Source: Alphaproteobacteria bacterium (GTDB lineage: Bacteria > Pseudomonadota > Alphaproteobacteria > Puniceispirillales > Puniceispirillaceae). From it: a DNA stretch of 8,543 bases. The position numbers and the translations under genes were made by a program. The stretch spans positions 1-8,543 of the forward strand of contig WTJO01000256.1 of the NCBI GenBank assembly GCA_011524805.1, written 5' to 3'. This document shows, one piece after another, positions 1 to 6,592 of the stretch. The notes below the pieces were generated by a model. It saw nothing but the letters and a program-made list of their open reading frames with translations, ran no database searches and had not been told where the DNA came from. Numbering within the stretch: the first letter of the stretch is position 1; every line of letters starts with the position of its first letter.

Positions 1-54
1 AGCACTAGACTACGAATCTAGGGGTCGGGAGTTCGAATCTTCCCGAGCGCGCCA
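1..54 (+). tRNA. tRNA-Arg(ACG), 3' part only (5' half lies before the window)
   Basis: The visible part folds as a normal tRNA from the end of the D-arm onward. The anticodon stem is CTAGA (5-9) with TCTAG (17-21). The 7-base loop is CTACGAA, which puts anticodon ACG at 12-14 and reads arginine CGN codons. A 5-base variable loop (22-26) follows, then the T-arm, whose GGGAG and CTTCC stem closes a TTCGAAT loop. The 3' acceptor strand CGAGCGC, discriminator G and an encoded CCA (52-54) complete it. The D-arm and 5' acceptor strand are outside the window. The same bases recur in decayed form at 2380-2433, which suggests that this tRNA was an integration target. Confidence 0.9.
1..54 (+). repeat. 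direct repeat copy 1 (intact tRNA-Arg 3' end; candidate att site)
   Basis: These 54 bases align without gaps to 2380-2433 in the same orientation, with 48 of 54 identical. Mismatches are at positions 6, 13, 20, 49, 51 and 54, and bases 21-48 are identical. An intact tRNA end plus a decayed distal copy flanking foreign cargo is the usual arrangement for a tRNA-targeted island. The island reading is inference, because no integrase lies in the 2.3 kb between the copies. Confidence 0.75.
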
Positions 55-134
55 TCATCCCAGCCACTAGTCAAAACTTGGCCTAGCCGCATCAGCTACA
101 CTTAATTTAGCCTGCTGCGAGCTCACCTATTTTG

Positions 135-1370
135 CTAGCTTGCAAGACTAAACCCTAATTCTTTGTTATCATCCTCAACTGCTTTTCGCAGACGGTAACC
201 TATATCTGGGATAGCCGAAGTAACACGTGACCACGATGGAATAAAAGGCGTTTCCATAGGTGCATAGCTAAATACCTCACCAGCGCGCATAATATTTTCA
301 GCGAATAGTTCCACAGCGCGTTCTTCTTGGTCAATATCATAAGAAAGCCCATTAAGCTCTGCATCCTTTTGATAAAATCCAACCATATCTAGCGCTATCC
401 GATAATAGCTAGCCTTGATTGTACGCAAGGTCTCTGCTCCGAAACAATGACCTTGGGTGGCCAGTTTCCGGATTAACACTTTGGTGATGTCGCTCGACAT
501 TCGCGACAATCCTCTGGAAGCATCATCAGGTGATAAATCTTGATGTTTATGGTCATAGGTATTTGCGAGGTCTACCTGACAGACGCGGCTATTGGCTTGA
601 CTGCGTTGCATTTCTGACAATATTCCTACCTCTAACCCCCAGTCTGAAGGAATGCGAAGCTGTGGGATCAGGTTTTTCCGAAAGGAGAATTCACCAGCTA
701 AAGGATAGCGAAAACCTCGCATGAAGCTCAGATATTCACTGCCGCCTAACACTTGTTCCATTGCTAGTAGAAGTGGCGAGACTAACAGGCGGGAGACACG
801 CCCATTCATTTTGCCATCAGCAACGCGCGCATAAAATCCCTTACAAAATTCAAAATGGAAATTCGGGTTAGCTATCGGATAAAACAAACGAGCCAGCAAC
901 TGTCGATCATATGTCGTAATATCGCAATCATGCAGCCCGACAGCCTCTGCTTTAGCACGCGCATTAACATATCCAATGCAGTACCAAACATTCCTTCCTT
1001 TGCCTAATTCGGTAGGCGCCAGATTTCTGTCACTAAGCTCATTATGGATAGCTTTTAGACGCGGCCCGTCATTCCACAAAATAGAGAATGGCTGACGCAT
1101 CTGTTTGAAAAAGCTAAACGCCTGCTCAAATTCCTCTCGGTTGGCTCTATCAAGTCCAATAACCACATGGTTTAGATAGTTGACCCTACTAATCTCCTGC
1201 ACAATTTTAGGCAAAGCTTGGCCTGAAAGTTCGGAAAATAAGCTAGGCAGAATAAGTTCCATCGGCCGGTAACCTGAAAATAATTTCAAATCATTTTCCA
1301 TGCTTTCAAGACTTTTGGTATTGAAATTATGCAAGGTTGGAACGGGGCTGTTTTGCGCAAAATCACCCAT
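135..1370 (-). CDS. gpgS: glucosyl-3-phosphoglycerate synthase (GT81-type, glucosylglycerate synthesis)
   Basis: This 411-residue cytoplasmic GT-A glycosyltransferase is predicted to transfer glucose from an NDP-glucose to 3-phosphoglycerate, forming glucosyl-3-phosphoglycerate, the precursor of the compatible solute glucosylglycerate. Family signatures include LPSLFSEL (41-48), GKGRNVWY (123-130), the DxD-like HDCDI (147-151), FCKGFYARV (175-183), GRVSRLLV (190-197), PLAGEFSF (223-230), PSDWGLEVGI (241-250) and a likely metal-binding DHKHQ (273-277). No signal peptide or membrane segment is seen. The ATG is preceded by AGGAG at 9 bases spacing. The first 8 bases overlap the end of the phosphatase gene, so translation is probably coupled. 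Length and motif order fit bacterial and archaeal GpgS of the Persephonella/Methanococcoides type. The sugar-nucleotide preference and glucosyl rather than mannosyl specificity are inferred from resemblance. Confidence 0.88.
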   Translation of the reverse strand: MGDFAQNSPVPTLHNFNTKSLESMENDLKLFSGYRPMELILPSLFSELSGQALPKIVQEISRVNYLNHVVIGLDRANREEFEQAFSFFKQMRQPFSILWNDGPRLKAIHNELSDRNLAPTELGKGRNVWYCIGYVNARAKAEAVGLHDCDITTYDRQLLARLFYPIANPNFHFEFCKGFYARVADGKMNGRVSRLLVSPLLLAMEQVLGGSEYLSFMRGFRYPLAGEFSFRKNLIPQLRIPSDWGLEVGILSEMQRSQANSRVCQVDLANTYDHKHQDLSPDDASRGLSRMSSDITKVLIRKLATQGHCFGAETLRTIKASYYRIALDMVGFYQKDAELNGLSYDIDQEERAVELFAENIMRAGEVFSYAPMETPFIPSWSRVTSAIPDIGYRLRKAVEDDNKELGFSLAS

Positions 1371-2169
1371 AATTTACATCTCCTATATCCGAGGCTAACG
1401 CTAATGCAGCCTCTGCAGATTCAATCCAGCCCATAGGTGCTGGCTGACTGGCGGTAATTTTTGTTGTAGTGATAACCTCAGGCGGAAGTTGACTGCCAGT
1501 TGGGCTTGGAATGATACATGCGATATCTGCGGCATTCAGCATGGGAATATCATTACTGGCATCTCCAAATGCGATGATTAGTTTCTTGGGCTGGCGATCA
1601 TTCTGTTGACGCAAAAATTCAATAAAAGAGGCTTTGTTATGCATTCCGGACAAACAGAAAACACGGCCACCCTTTTGTAATCTAAGTCCTGCGCTTTCGG
1701 CATGATGATACAAAGCTGCAAGCGCAGTCTCATTGCCATTAAATGTAAACAACGCCGTGTAGGAACGCTCTAGCGCCAGCCTGAGAGGCTCACCGCTCAG
1801 ACCCAATATCGCGTTGCAATCATCTAGGCTTTGGTTAGACAGAAATTCACAGCTGGCTTTTAACTCGTCCGGAATGACTTTGTTCCAAATTTCAACAAGC
1901 TCATCTACAGCCATGCCCACAATTATGTCAGTTTTATTGCTTGCCTCTGCGTTGATGCTAAAGCCAGCGCCATTTTCATAAATAAATGGCGTTTTTACCC
2001 CTAACTCAGAGCAAAACGACATCATCTCCATCCTTGTTTTGCTCGAAACAGGGATAAATTCGATGCCGTTTTCAATCAACTCAATTATATCTTTATGGAT
2101 GACATCAAATGTGAAGTCGTTAGCATCCAGTAATGTGCCATCCAGATCTGTTACAATAATTATATCCAC
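1363..2169 (-). CDS. gpgP: glucosyl-3-phosphoglycerate phosphatase (HAD superfamily, MpgP-like)
   Basis: This 268-residue HAD phosphatase is related to mannosyl-3-phosphoglycerate phosphatase. It should dephosphorylate the product of the adjacent synthase to give free glucosylglycerate. HAD motif I is DLDGT (8-12, nucleophile D8 and acid D10). Motif II is SSKT (42-45). ENGAG lies at 65-69, the probable motif III lysine is K179 in HNKAS, and motif IV is GDASNDIPML (202-211). The cap between motifs II and III is the MpgP/Cof type. The start is GTG at 2169, with GAGG about 11 bases upstream; no better in-frame start is visible. It is the first gene of the pair and ends inside gpgS (ATGGGTGA overlap). 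Substrate assignment rests on the neighbour, since this family acts on either glucosyl- or mannosyl-phosphoglycerate. Confidence 0.82.
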   Translation of the reverse strand: MDIIIVTDLDGTLLDANDFTFDVIHKDIIELIENGIEFIPVSSKTRMEMMSFCSELGVKTPFIYENGAGFSINAEASNKTDIIVGMAVDELVEIWNKVIPDELKASCEFLSNQSLDDCNAILGLSGEPLRLALERSYTALFTFNGNETALAALYHHAESAGLRLQKGGRVFCLSGMHNKASFIEFLRQQNDRQPKKLIIAFGDASNDIPMLNAADIACIIPSPTGSQLPPEVITTTKITASQPAPMGWIESAEAALALASDIGDVNYG

Positions 2170-2379
2170 GGTAAAGCTATCCTCTAGGCTAAGGACATCA
2201 CAAAAGCGTGCATAGGCATAGCGCCAAAATTTTGTTGCTGCGATGCAAAAAATGCATCATAGATGCTTAATTTGCTAGGTGCAGAATGCATTTCTAGGGC
2301 GCGCTTGGCTTGATGAGTTAGATGTAACTGATAACAACAGACAATAGCGCAAATTACCTCGTGAAATGCAGCTAGATAA
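2170..2379. other. leader between the pseudo-tRNA and gpgP, with a small hairpin
   Basis: These 210 bases separate the tRNA-derived repeat from the GTG of the phosphatase and should contain the promoter of the glucosylglycerate genes. I could not identify convincing -35 and -10 boxes. A 6-bp perfect inverted repeat (GATGCA, five A, TGCATC) lies at 2242-2258. An open frame runs through the region on the minus strand and into the tRNA copy, but it begins as antisense tRNA translation and is not accepted as a gene. Confidence 0.4.
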
Positions 2380-2433
2380 AGCACCAGACTATGAATCTTG
2401 GGGTCGGGAGTTCGAATCTTCCCGAGCACACCT
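2366..2433 (+). repeat. direct repeat copy 2: degenerate pseudo-tRNA-Arg (candidate distal att site)
   Basis: Bases 2380-2433 match 1-54 at 48 of 54 positions. Resemblance continues leftward, since CAGCTAGATAAAGCAC (2369-2384) looks like the D-loop and D-stem of a tRNA-Arg. The copy is non-functional. The anticodon stem CCAGA/TCTTG has a mismatch, the anticodon is changed to ATG, the 3' acceptor strand reads CGAGCAC, and the terminal CCA has become CCT. Upstream bases do not form a matching 5' acceptor strand. It lies at the right edge of the gpgP-gpgS segment, 19 bases from the end of the ankyrin ORF. A decayed tandem tRNA duplicate is an alternative to an att relic. Confidence 0.75.
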
Positions 2434-2451
2434 TTTATTGAAAGTTAGGTG

Positions 2452-2781
2452 CTAGAAACGCACACTGTCAAAAAAAATTTTCAAAGGAAATTTTCCTTTT
2501 TCACTTTTAGCACTTACTTTTGCACCTCCCATCAGCAAGGCTCCTAGCGACTTTGCCTTACCTCCCAATATACCCATGCCCAAAGCAGCATTACCAGCAT
2601 CTATCGAAGCTTCAGTATTAGCAACCCTATCAATCAAGACCTTTATAGCCTCAGACTGACCAAATACTGCCGCAACATGTAAAGGGGTGCGGCCATAAAC
2701 ATCTTTGGCCTCGATGTCGGCACCACCATCAATCAGAGTGTTGATCTGTGCAACATCACCTCGCTCAGCGACGTCATGCAA
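2452..2781 (-). CDS. ankyrin-repeat protein fragment, probably 5'-truncated
   Basis: This roughly 109-residue ORF contains at least two ankyrin repeats and a degenerate third. The first is HDVAERGDVAQINTLIDGGAD (about 2-22). The second begins YGRTPLHVAAVFGQ (29-42). The third begins near NAALGMGILGGKAKS (63-77) and lacks the TPLH core. A fourth seems to start at KGKFPL and is cut short. Ankyrin repeats mediate protein-protein contacts; no partner is evident. The repeat continues upstream in frame to about 2814 without an ATG, GTG or CTG before a stop, so only a TTG at 2781 or an ATT start is available, with poor ribosome-binding sequence. No signal peptide is visible, although many bacterial ankyrin proteins have one. 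The gene lies between the transporter stop and the pseudo-tRNA, so it may be a remnant left by the island's arrival. Confidence 0.6.
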   Translation of the reverse strand: MHDVAERGDVAQINTLIDGGADIEAKDVYGRTPLHVAAVFGQSEAIKVLIDRVANTEASIDAGNAALGMGILGGKAKSLGALLMGGAKVSAKSEKGKFPLKIFFDSVRF

Positions 2782-2830
2782 TGCTTCTCGGTTAGGTTTT
2801 TTAATGTTGTTAATTTATAATCCCCCGCCT

Positions 2831-3793
2831 CTATCCTCTGGTGCGTCTTTGCAACAGGCTGGCCAGCCCGCCCAGCATCAGAGGTGAGAGATATAGCGGC
2901 ACCTGATAGATGGCGGTAAACAGCGCAAAGGCAGGGTCTGGCGGCAGGGCGGCAAAATACAGCCCGACATTGCGGTTGCCTGTCACTACCGCCATCACAT
3001 CGCCCACCGCGCGGATAGTGGCAGAAGACGAAAAGCTGGCACAGACCATAATCACAATCTGGATGCCGGCATTCATCACCCCTGCCAGCAACAGGAAATA
3101 AAAGGCCAGCCACAGATCGGCGATAATCACCCTGCCCATGCCGTTAAATACAGGTATCAGAAATATCATCATCGCCAGTGCGGACAGCCCGTCAAAGCTT
3201 TTGCGTTGTGCCTCAATGGTCTCGCGCCCCAGCATTTTCTGCCCGAAATAGGCAATTACACCGCCGCCAAATATCATCATGGCCAGCCTGAAAAATAGCG
3301 GTAATGGCTCAATTACGGCAATGTCCTGAAGCACAAGCGAGGCTATGAACGGGCCGGTAAACGGCGCGGCAAGGCTGGTAATCAGCACAATCTCCATCGC
3401 TAGCGCCGCCCTGAAGCCAAGCATCGCACACATCCATATGGTTGATGCAATAGGCGGGGCAACTGCAAACCAGACAAGGCTTGGCATAAAGATTTGATCT
3501 AGCCCGAACAGCCGCGCCAGACCTGTATAGCCAAGCGGCACCACACATAAAATCAGCGCGCTAAGCGAGATACTTATAACAAGGCTGTGCAGGCGAAACG
3601 CATCTCTAAAACTTTGTTTCAGATCCAGCCTGATAAACGAAGCTGCATAGATAAAGGTGATAATCGCCGGCAGGATAATATCCCAGCGCATCTGATGCTC
3701 TGGCAACAGAAGCGCAACAATTATGCCGGCTGGCAAAATCACTCTGGCATGGGTGCCGATAAATTGCAGTGCTGGGATAATCACACCCCCCAC
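2831..3793 (-). CDS. BASS-family-like (bile acid:Na+ symporter fold) organic-anion transporter
   Basis: This inner-membrane protein of about 320 residues has roughly ten hydrophobic segments. They lie near residues 16-30, 38-54, 70-88, 101-121, 127-155, 163-184, 203-219, 226-252, 262-282 and 290-312. APPIAS (112-117) and TGNRNVGLYFA (271-281) resemble the two conserved unwound-helix regions of BASS/SLC10 transporters, where the second typically carries an N-containing GxxN motif. BASS members co-transport sodium with organic acids. The substrate here is probably the acid processed by the three enzymes encoded upstream, which is an inference from the operon. It begins 49 bases after the dehydrogenase stop. 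The longest start is GTG at 3793. A second in-frame GTG at 3784 has GAGG 8 bases upstream and may be the real one. It is the last clear gene of the operon. Confidence 0.65.
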   Translation of the reverse strand: MGGVIIPALQFIGTHARVILPAGIIVALLLPEHQMRWDIILPAIITFIYAASFIRLDLKQSFRDAFRLHSLVISISLSALILCVVPLGYTGLARLFGLDQIFMPSLVWFAVAPPIASTIWMCAMLGFRAALAMEIVLITSLAAPFTGPFIASLVLQDIAVIEPLPLFFRLAMMIFGGGVIAYFGQKMLGRETIEAQRKSFDGLSALAMMIFLIPVFNGMGRVIIADLWLAFYFLLLAGVMNAGIQIVIMVCASFSSSATIRAVGDVMAVVTGNRNVGLYFAALPPDPAFALFTAIYQVPLYLSPLMLGGLASLLQRRTRG

Positions 3794-3842
3794 CTCTGCT
3801 GGCTATCCTTGCGCAGATAGTGCGCCTGTGTGGCTGACGCCC

Positions 3843-4871
3843 TTACGCCCACCAGCCTGTCACATCCGTATTGACGACATAGCGGGGACGCTCACCTGCC
3901 ACAAAGCTCAGGATGCTGCCCAGCCCGTCACGCGCGATATTGTCAAAACACTCATCTGTCCAGCACAAAGAATGGGCGGTGGTAATCACATTATCCATCG
4001 CCAGAAGCGGGTTATCGCGCTCGACAGGTTCTGTTTCAAACACATCCAGTGCCGCTGCCCGAAGCCTGCCCGCCCGAAGTGCCGCTATCAGATCAGATTC
4101 CTTTATCACAGGTCCTCTTGCGACATTTATCACAGAGGCGTCAGGCTTCATCAGGTCAAGCCTGCCCGCATCAACATAATGATGCGTGTCTTCAGTCAGC
4201 GCGGTGGCGATAATCAGATAATCAGCAGATGAAAATAGCGTCTCTGCATCCACTTTCTGTGTGTTTAGCGCGGCAAGCTCACCCTCGCCTACATGCGGAT
4301 CGCACGCCATCAGCTGCATATCAAACGGGGCGGCAAGCCGCAAAATTTCAGACCCGATACTGCCTGCCCCAAGCACGCCAAGCACCTTGGCTGTCAGCCC
4401 CATCCCCATAAAATCAGGACTGTCTGCCCATCTGCCTGCACGTGTCAGGTTATGCTTTTCGATCAGCCTGTGACTTAATGACAGCAGCATGGTCATTGCC
4501 ATACTGGCCACAGGCCGCCGCACAGCCGCAGGCGTGTTGGTCACAATAATGCCAAGCCTGCTCACCCCGGGAATGTCAACCGTATCAAATCCGACACCGT
4601 GACGTGCAATCAGCTTCAGTTTGCGCGCCGGCGTGTCAATAGCATCACCTGTCACCCGCTCAAGCATCAGATAGACAGCATCAAATCTTTCGGCATCTTC
4701 TGCCAAAATATGTGTCTTGTCCGCTTCCATGATGACCATTTCAATATCGGGATGATCTGAGAGTTGTGCCAATAGCGCCTTATCAAAACAGGGGGTACCT
4801 TCTTTGCCAAATAGCGCCGCCGAGATGCCTATCGTTATTCCGGATGTTATTCTAGATGTTGTTCTGGCCAT
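3843..4871 (-). CDS. D-isomer-specific 2-hydroxyacid dehydrogenase (NAD-dependent)
   Basis: This 342-residue cytoplasmic oxidoreductase is predicted to interconvert a 2-hydroxy acid and its 2-oxo acid. It belongs to the phosphoglycerate dehydrogenase/glyoxylate reductase family. The N-terminal substrate domain contains ARHGVGFDTVD (89-99). The Rossmann motif is GVLGAGSIGSEI (165-176), and D191 after the second strand suggests a preference for NAD over NADP. The catalytic triad is visible as R252 (NVARGP), E281 (DVFETEP) and H300 (TTAHS). The usual PH before the active-site helix reads AH, a mild variation. The ATG lies 5 bases after the stop of the aldolase gene, with GAGGG 9 bases upstream. 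It may oxidise the imported substrate before cleavage, or reduce a cleavage product such as hydroxypyruvate. The sequence does not decide between these. Confidence 0.85.
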   Translation of the reverse strand: MARTTSRITSGITIGISAALFGKEGTPCFDKALLAQLSDHPDIEMVIMEADKTHILAEDAERFDAVYLMLERVTGDAIDTPARKLKLIARHGVGFDTVDIPGVSRLGIIVTNTPAAVRRPVASMAMTMLLSLSHRLIEKHNLTRAGRWADSPDFMGMGLTAKVLGVLGAGSIGSEILRLAAPFDMQLMACDPHVGEGELAALNTQKVDAETLFSSADYLIIATALTEDTHHYVDAGRLDLMKPDASVINVARGPVIKESDLIAALRAGRLRAAALDVFETEPVERDNPLLAMDNVITTAHSLCWTDECFDNIARDGLGSILSFVAGERPRYVVNTDVTGWWA

Positions 4872-4876
4872 CCCCT

Positions 4877-5665
4877 CTATCCCTCTTCTGCAAGCTGGCG
4901 GATATGGGAAAGCCCGTCAGACAGGGCAGACATTAAAAGCAGATGATCAAGACCATAGGCCAGCATCCTGTAACCCTGTTTCCAGTAATGTGAGGCAAAT
5001 TCCTTATCAGCTGCCATATAGCCGGCAAATTTACCATTGGCGGCGGCGGCATAGCTGATGTTCCTGACCGCCTCTATATAGACAGGATTATCAAGCTGAC
5101 CGGGGATACCTAGCGAGCTGGTCAGATCAAAATGGCCAAGCCATAGCACATCAATGCCGGGTGTTGCCGCTATCTCATCTACATTTTTTAGCCCGTCTTC
5201 TGTCTCTATCATGGCAATCACCAGTATCTTTTCATTTGCCGCTTTCATTTTCTGCACAGGCGCACCTGGCTGAAAGTCATCATGGGCAATCGAAAAGGCA
5301 GTGCCGCGCTTGCCAAGGGGCGGGTAATAGGCACGCCTGACAATATCTGCTGCCTGCGCGGCCGTTTCGACCATCGGCACCATAATGCCATGCGCACCAA
5401 TATCCAGCACCTGAGCGATAATATTGGCCTCAGCAGACGGCACACGCACAAGCGGAACCAGATCAAGACCGCGACATGCGGCCATCTGCTGTCGCAATAT
5501 ATCTGTGCCAATCGCGGTATGTTCCATATCATACATCAGAAAATCCACGCCGGCAGAGGCCGCGATAGCCGGCATATTTGGCGAGAAAAACTCAAACACC
5601 ATCATGCCTGACAGATATCCCTTTTCTGCCTTGTCAGCTGACATACCTAGTTTATTTTCAAGCAT
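4877..5665 (-). CDS. HpcH/HpaI-family (class II pyruvate-type) aldolase
   Basis: This protein is 262 residues from the chosen ATG. The family uses a divalent metal to cleave 4-hydroxy-2-oxo acids into pyruvate (or an analogue) and an aldehyde. Visible active-site equivalents of E. coli HpaI are H49 in YDMEHT, R74 in LVRVPS, metal ligands E154 (MIETEDG) and D180 (GHFDLTSSLG), and the GKRGTAF loop (118-124). HpaI relatives usually have a GPNDL-type motif where this protein has GHFDL, so substrate preference may differ. The frame extends upstream to a GTG at 5707 that overlaps the preceding stop (TAGTG). I chose 5665 because AAGGGGGG stands 7 bases before that ATG and conserved sequence begins there. 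It is the second gene of the operon. Confidence 0.83.
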   Translation of the reverse strand: MLENKLGMSADKAEKGYLSGMMVFEFFSPNMPAIAASAGVDFLMYDMEHTAIGTDILRQQMAACRGLDLVPLVRVPSAEANIIAQVLDIGAHGIMVPMVETAAQAADIVRRAYYPPLGKRGTAFSIAHDDFQPGAPVQKMKAANEKILVIAMIETEDGLKNVDEIAATPGIDVLWLGHFDLTSSLGIPGQLDNPVYIEAVRNISYAAAANGKFAGYMAADKEFASHYWKQGYRMLAYGLDHLLLMSALSDGLSHIRQLAEEG

Positions 5666-5706
5666 TTTATTGCCCCCCTTATGCCCGGCATCTTTGTGGC
5701 GGCGCA

Positions 5707-6519
5707 CTAGTCAAGCATGTCAGGTGAATCTATCACAAGCTGATTCCAAATTGTCTGGAAATGAAGCCAGCCAATATACTCGCTGCCTACATGTTCTCTG
5801 CTATAGCGTGCCTTATCTTTCGGAATATGAATCGGCGTTATGCCTGAGGCGGCAATATCAAGCTGTTGCTTGCAACAGCGTTCCAGCGCGATAAACCAGA
5901 AGGCAGCCGATTCTATGCTATGCCTGCTGGCTGTCAGCAACCCGTGATTCTGGTGAATAGCCGCTTTTACGCCTGCAAACGCCTTGGCCACATTTGAGCC
6001 GGCATGATTTTCAACCGCCACCGCGCCAGCTTCATCGCCTATCACCACATGATCTTCAAAAAATGCACAGGCATCCTGCGTGATCGGGTCAATCGGCCTG
6101 CCAGTTGCTGCCCATGCCGTGCCATAGACTGTATGGGCATGGCACATGGCAATGATGTCGGGATGTTCTGCATGCACATTGGCATGCAGAACAAAACCTG
6201 CTCGATTGACAGCATAATCGCCCTCTATCACCTTGCCATCATGGTCTACCAGAATAAGATTTGATACACAGACCTTGTCAAAATGGACACACATCGGGTT
6301 AGTCCAGTACAGGTCAGGTGTTTCTGGGTCTCTTACGGTCAGATGACCTGCAAAACCATAATCGAATTTTTGCTGGGCAAAGGCACGACAAGCCGCGACC
6401 AGCCGCTGTTTTCTATGCAGTCGCTCTTCTTCAACAGTCTTATGTCTCACATGTTCTGGAAAGATCAGACCTGTTTGTTCTGGCTGATAGATTGATTCGC
6501 GTCCGGCAAGGTCAAGCAT
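5707..6519 (-). CDS. class II aldolase/adducin-family protein
   Basis: This protein is 270 residues from the chosen ATG. The zinc-site histidines are visible: HANVH (112-116), HAH (127-129) and HQNHG (189-193), with GHLTVRDP (58-65) at the N-terminal part of the fold. In fuculose-phosphate aldolase the catalytic acid lies four residues before the first metal histidine. Here that position is glycine (RAGFVLH), as in the NxAGFxxH subgroup. The protein may therefore not be a retro-aldolase; decarboxylase, epimerase or other metal-enolate chemistry is possible. The frame is open to an ATG at 6591, but AGGAGG ends 6 bases before the ATG at 6519 and the longer version would overlap the candidate operator. 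It is the first gene of the operon and probably cytosolic. Confidence 0.82.
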   Translation of the reverse strand: MLDLAGRESIYQPEQTGLIFPEHVRHKTVEEERLHRKQRLVAACRAFAQQKFDYGFAGHLTVRDPETPDLYWTNPMCVHFDKVCVSNLILVDHDGKVIEGDYAVNRAGFVLHANVHAEHPDIIAMCHAHTVYGTAWAATGRPIDPITQDACAFFEDHVVIGDEAGAVAVENHAGSNVAKAFAGVKAAIHQNHGLLTASRHSIESAAFWFIALERCCKQQLDIAASGITPIHIPKDKARYSREHVGSEYIGWLHFQTIWNQLVIDSPDMLD

Positions 6520-6579
6520 AATATCCTCCTGCAACATCAGAAAACTAAACTCTGTTTCTAGGTTAGGATAAAAACGCCG

Positions 6580-6592
6580 ATTGTGCGACAAT
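6580..6592. promoter_or_regulatory. 13-bp palindromic operator, FCD/GntR-like (TTGTGCGACAA core)
   Basis: ATTGT, GCG, ACAAT is a perfect inverted repeat around a 3-base centre. The 11-base core TTGTGCGACAA (6581-6591) fits TnGTnnnACnA, a form typical of FadR-subfamily GntR regulators that control sugar-acid and organic-acid catabolism. It lies 61 bases before the aldolase ATG and touches the candidate -10 box, a position suited to repression. No GntR gene is in the window, so the regulator would be encoded elsewhere. Confidence 0.5.

Noticed and set aside
2184..2429. 81-codon minus-strand open frame between the pseudo-tRNA and gpgP
   Set aside because: Its first residues (GKIRTPDPK) are the antisense translation of the tRNA T-arm, a common false ORF. 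The rest has no ribosome-binding site, and an internal ATG at 2291 also lacks one.
2366..2433. A functional tRNA-His(ATG)
   Set aside because: The anticodon stem is mismatched, no matching 5' acceptor strand is present, CCA is replaced by CCT, and the sequence is plainly derived from tRNA-Arg(ACG).
2733..3113. 126-codon minus-strand frame over the transporter end
   Set aside because: It is rich in Cys, Arg and His and lies in the wrong frame across a membrane protein with a clear hydrophobic pattern; it is a shadow.
3723..4232. 169-codon plus-strand frame
   Set aside because: It runs antisense across the transporter start and the dehydrogenase, has no family motifs, and has a shadow-like composition.
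5666..5707. GTG start of the HpcH/HpaI gene at 5707 (TAGTG overlap)
   Set aside because: The extra 14 residues are not conserved-looking, and a strong AAGGGGGG ribosome-binding site precedes the ATG at 5665. Coupled initiation at the GTG remains possible.
5424..5894. 156-codon plus-strand frame
   Set aside because: It is antisense to two well-supported aldolase-family genes and shows no protein-like features.
6520..6591. 24-residue N-terminal extension of the class II aldolase gene
   Set aside because: It would put the start codon within the candidate operator, while AGGAGG stands at ideal spacing before the ATG at 6519.
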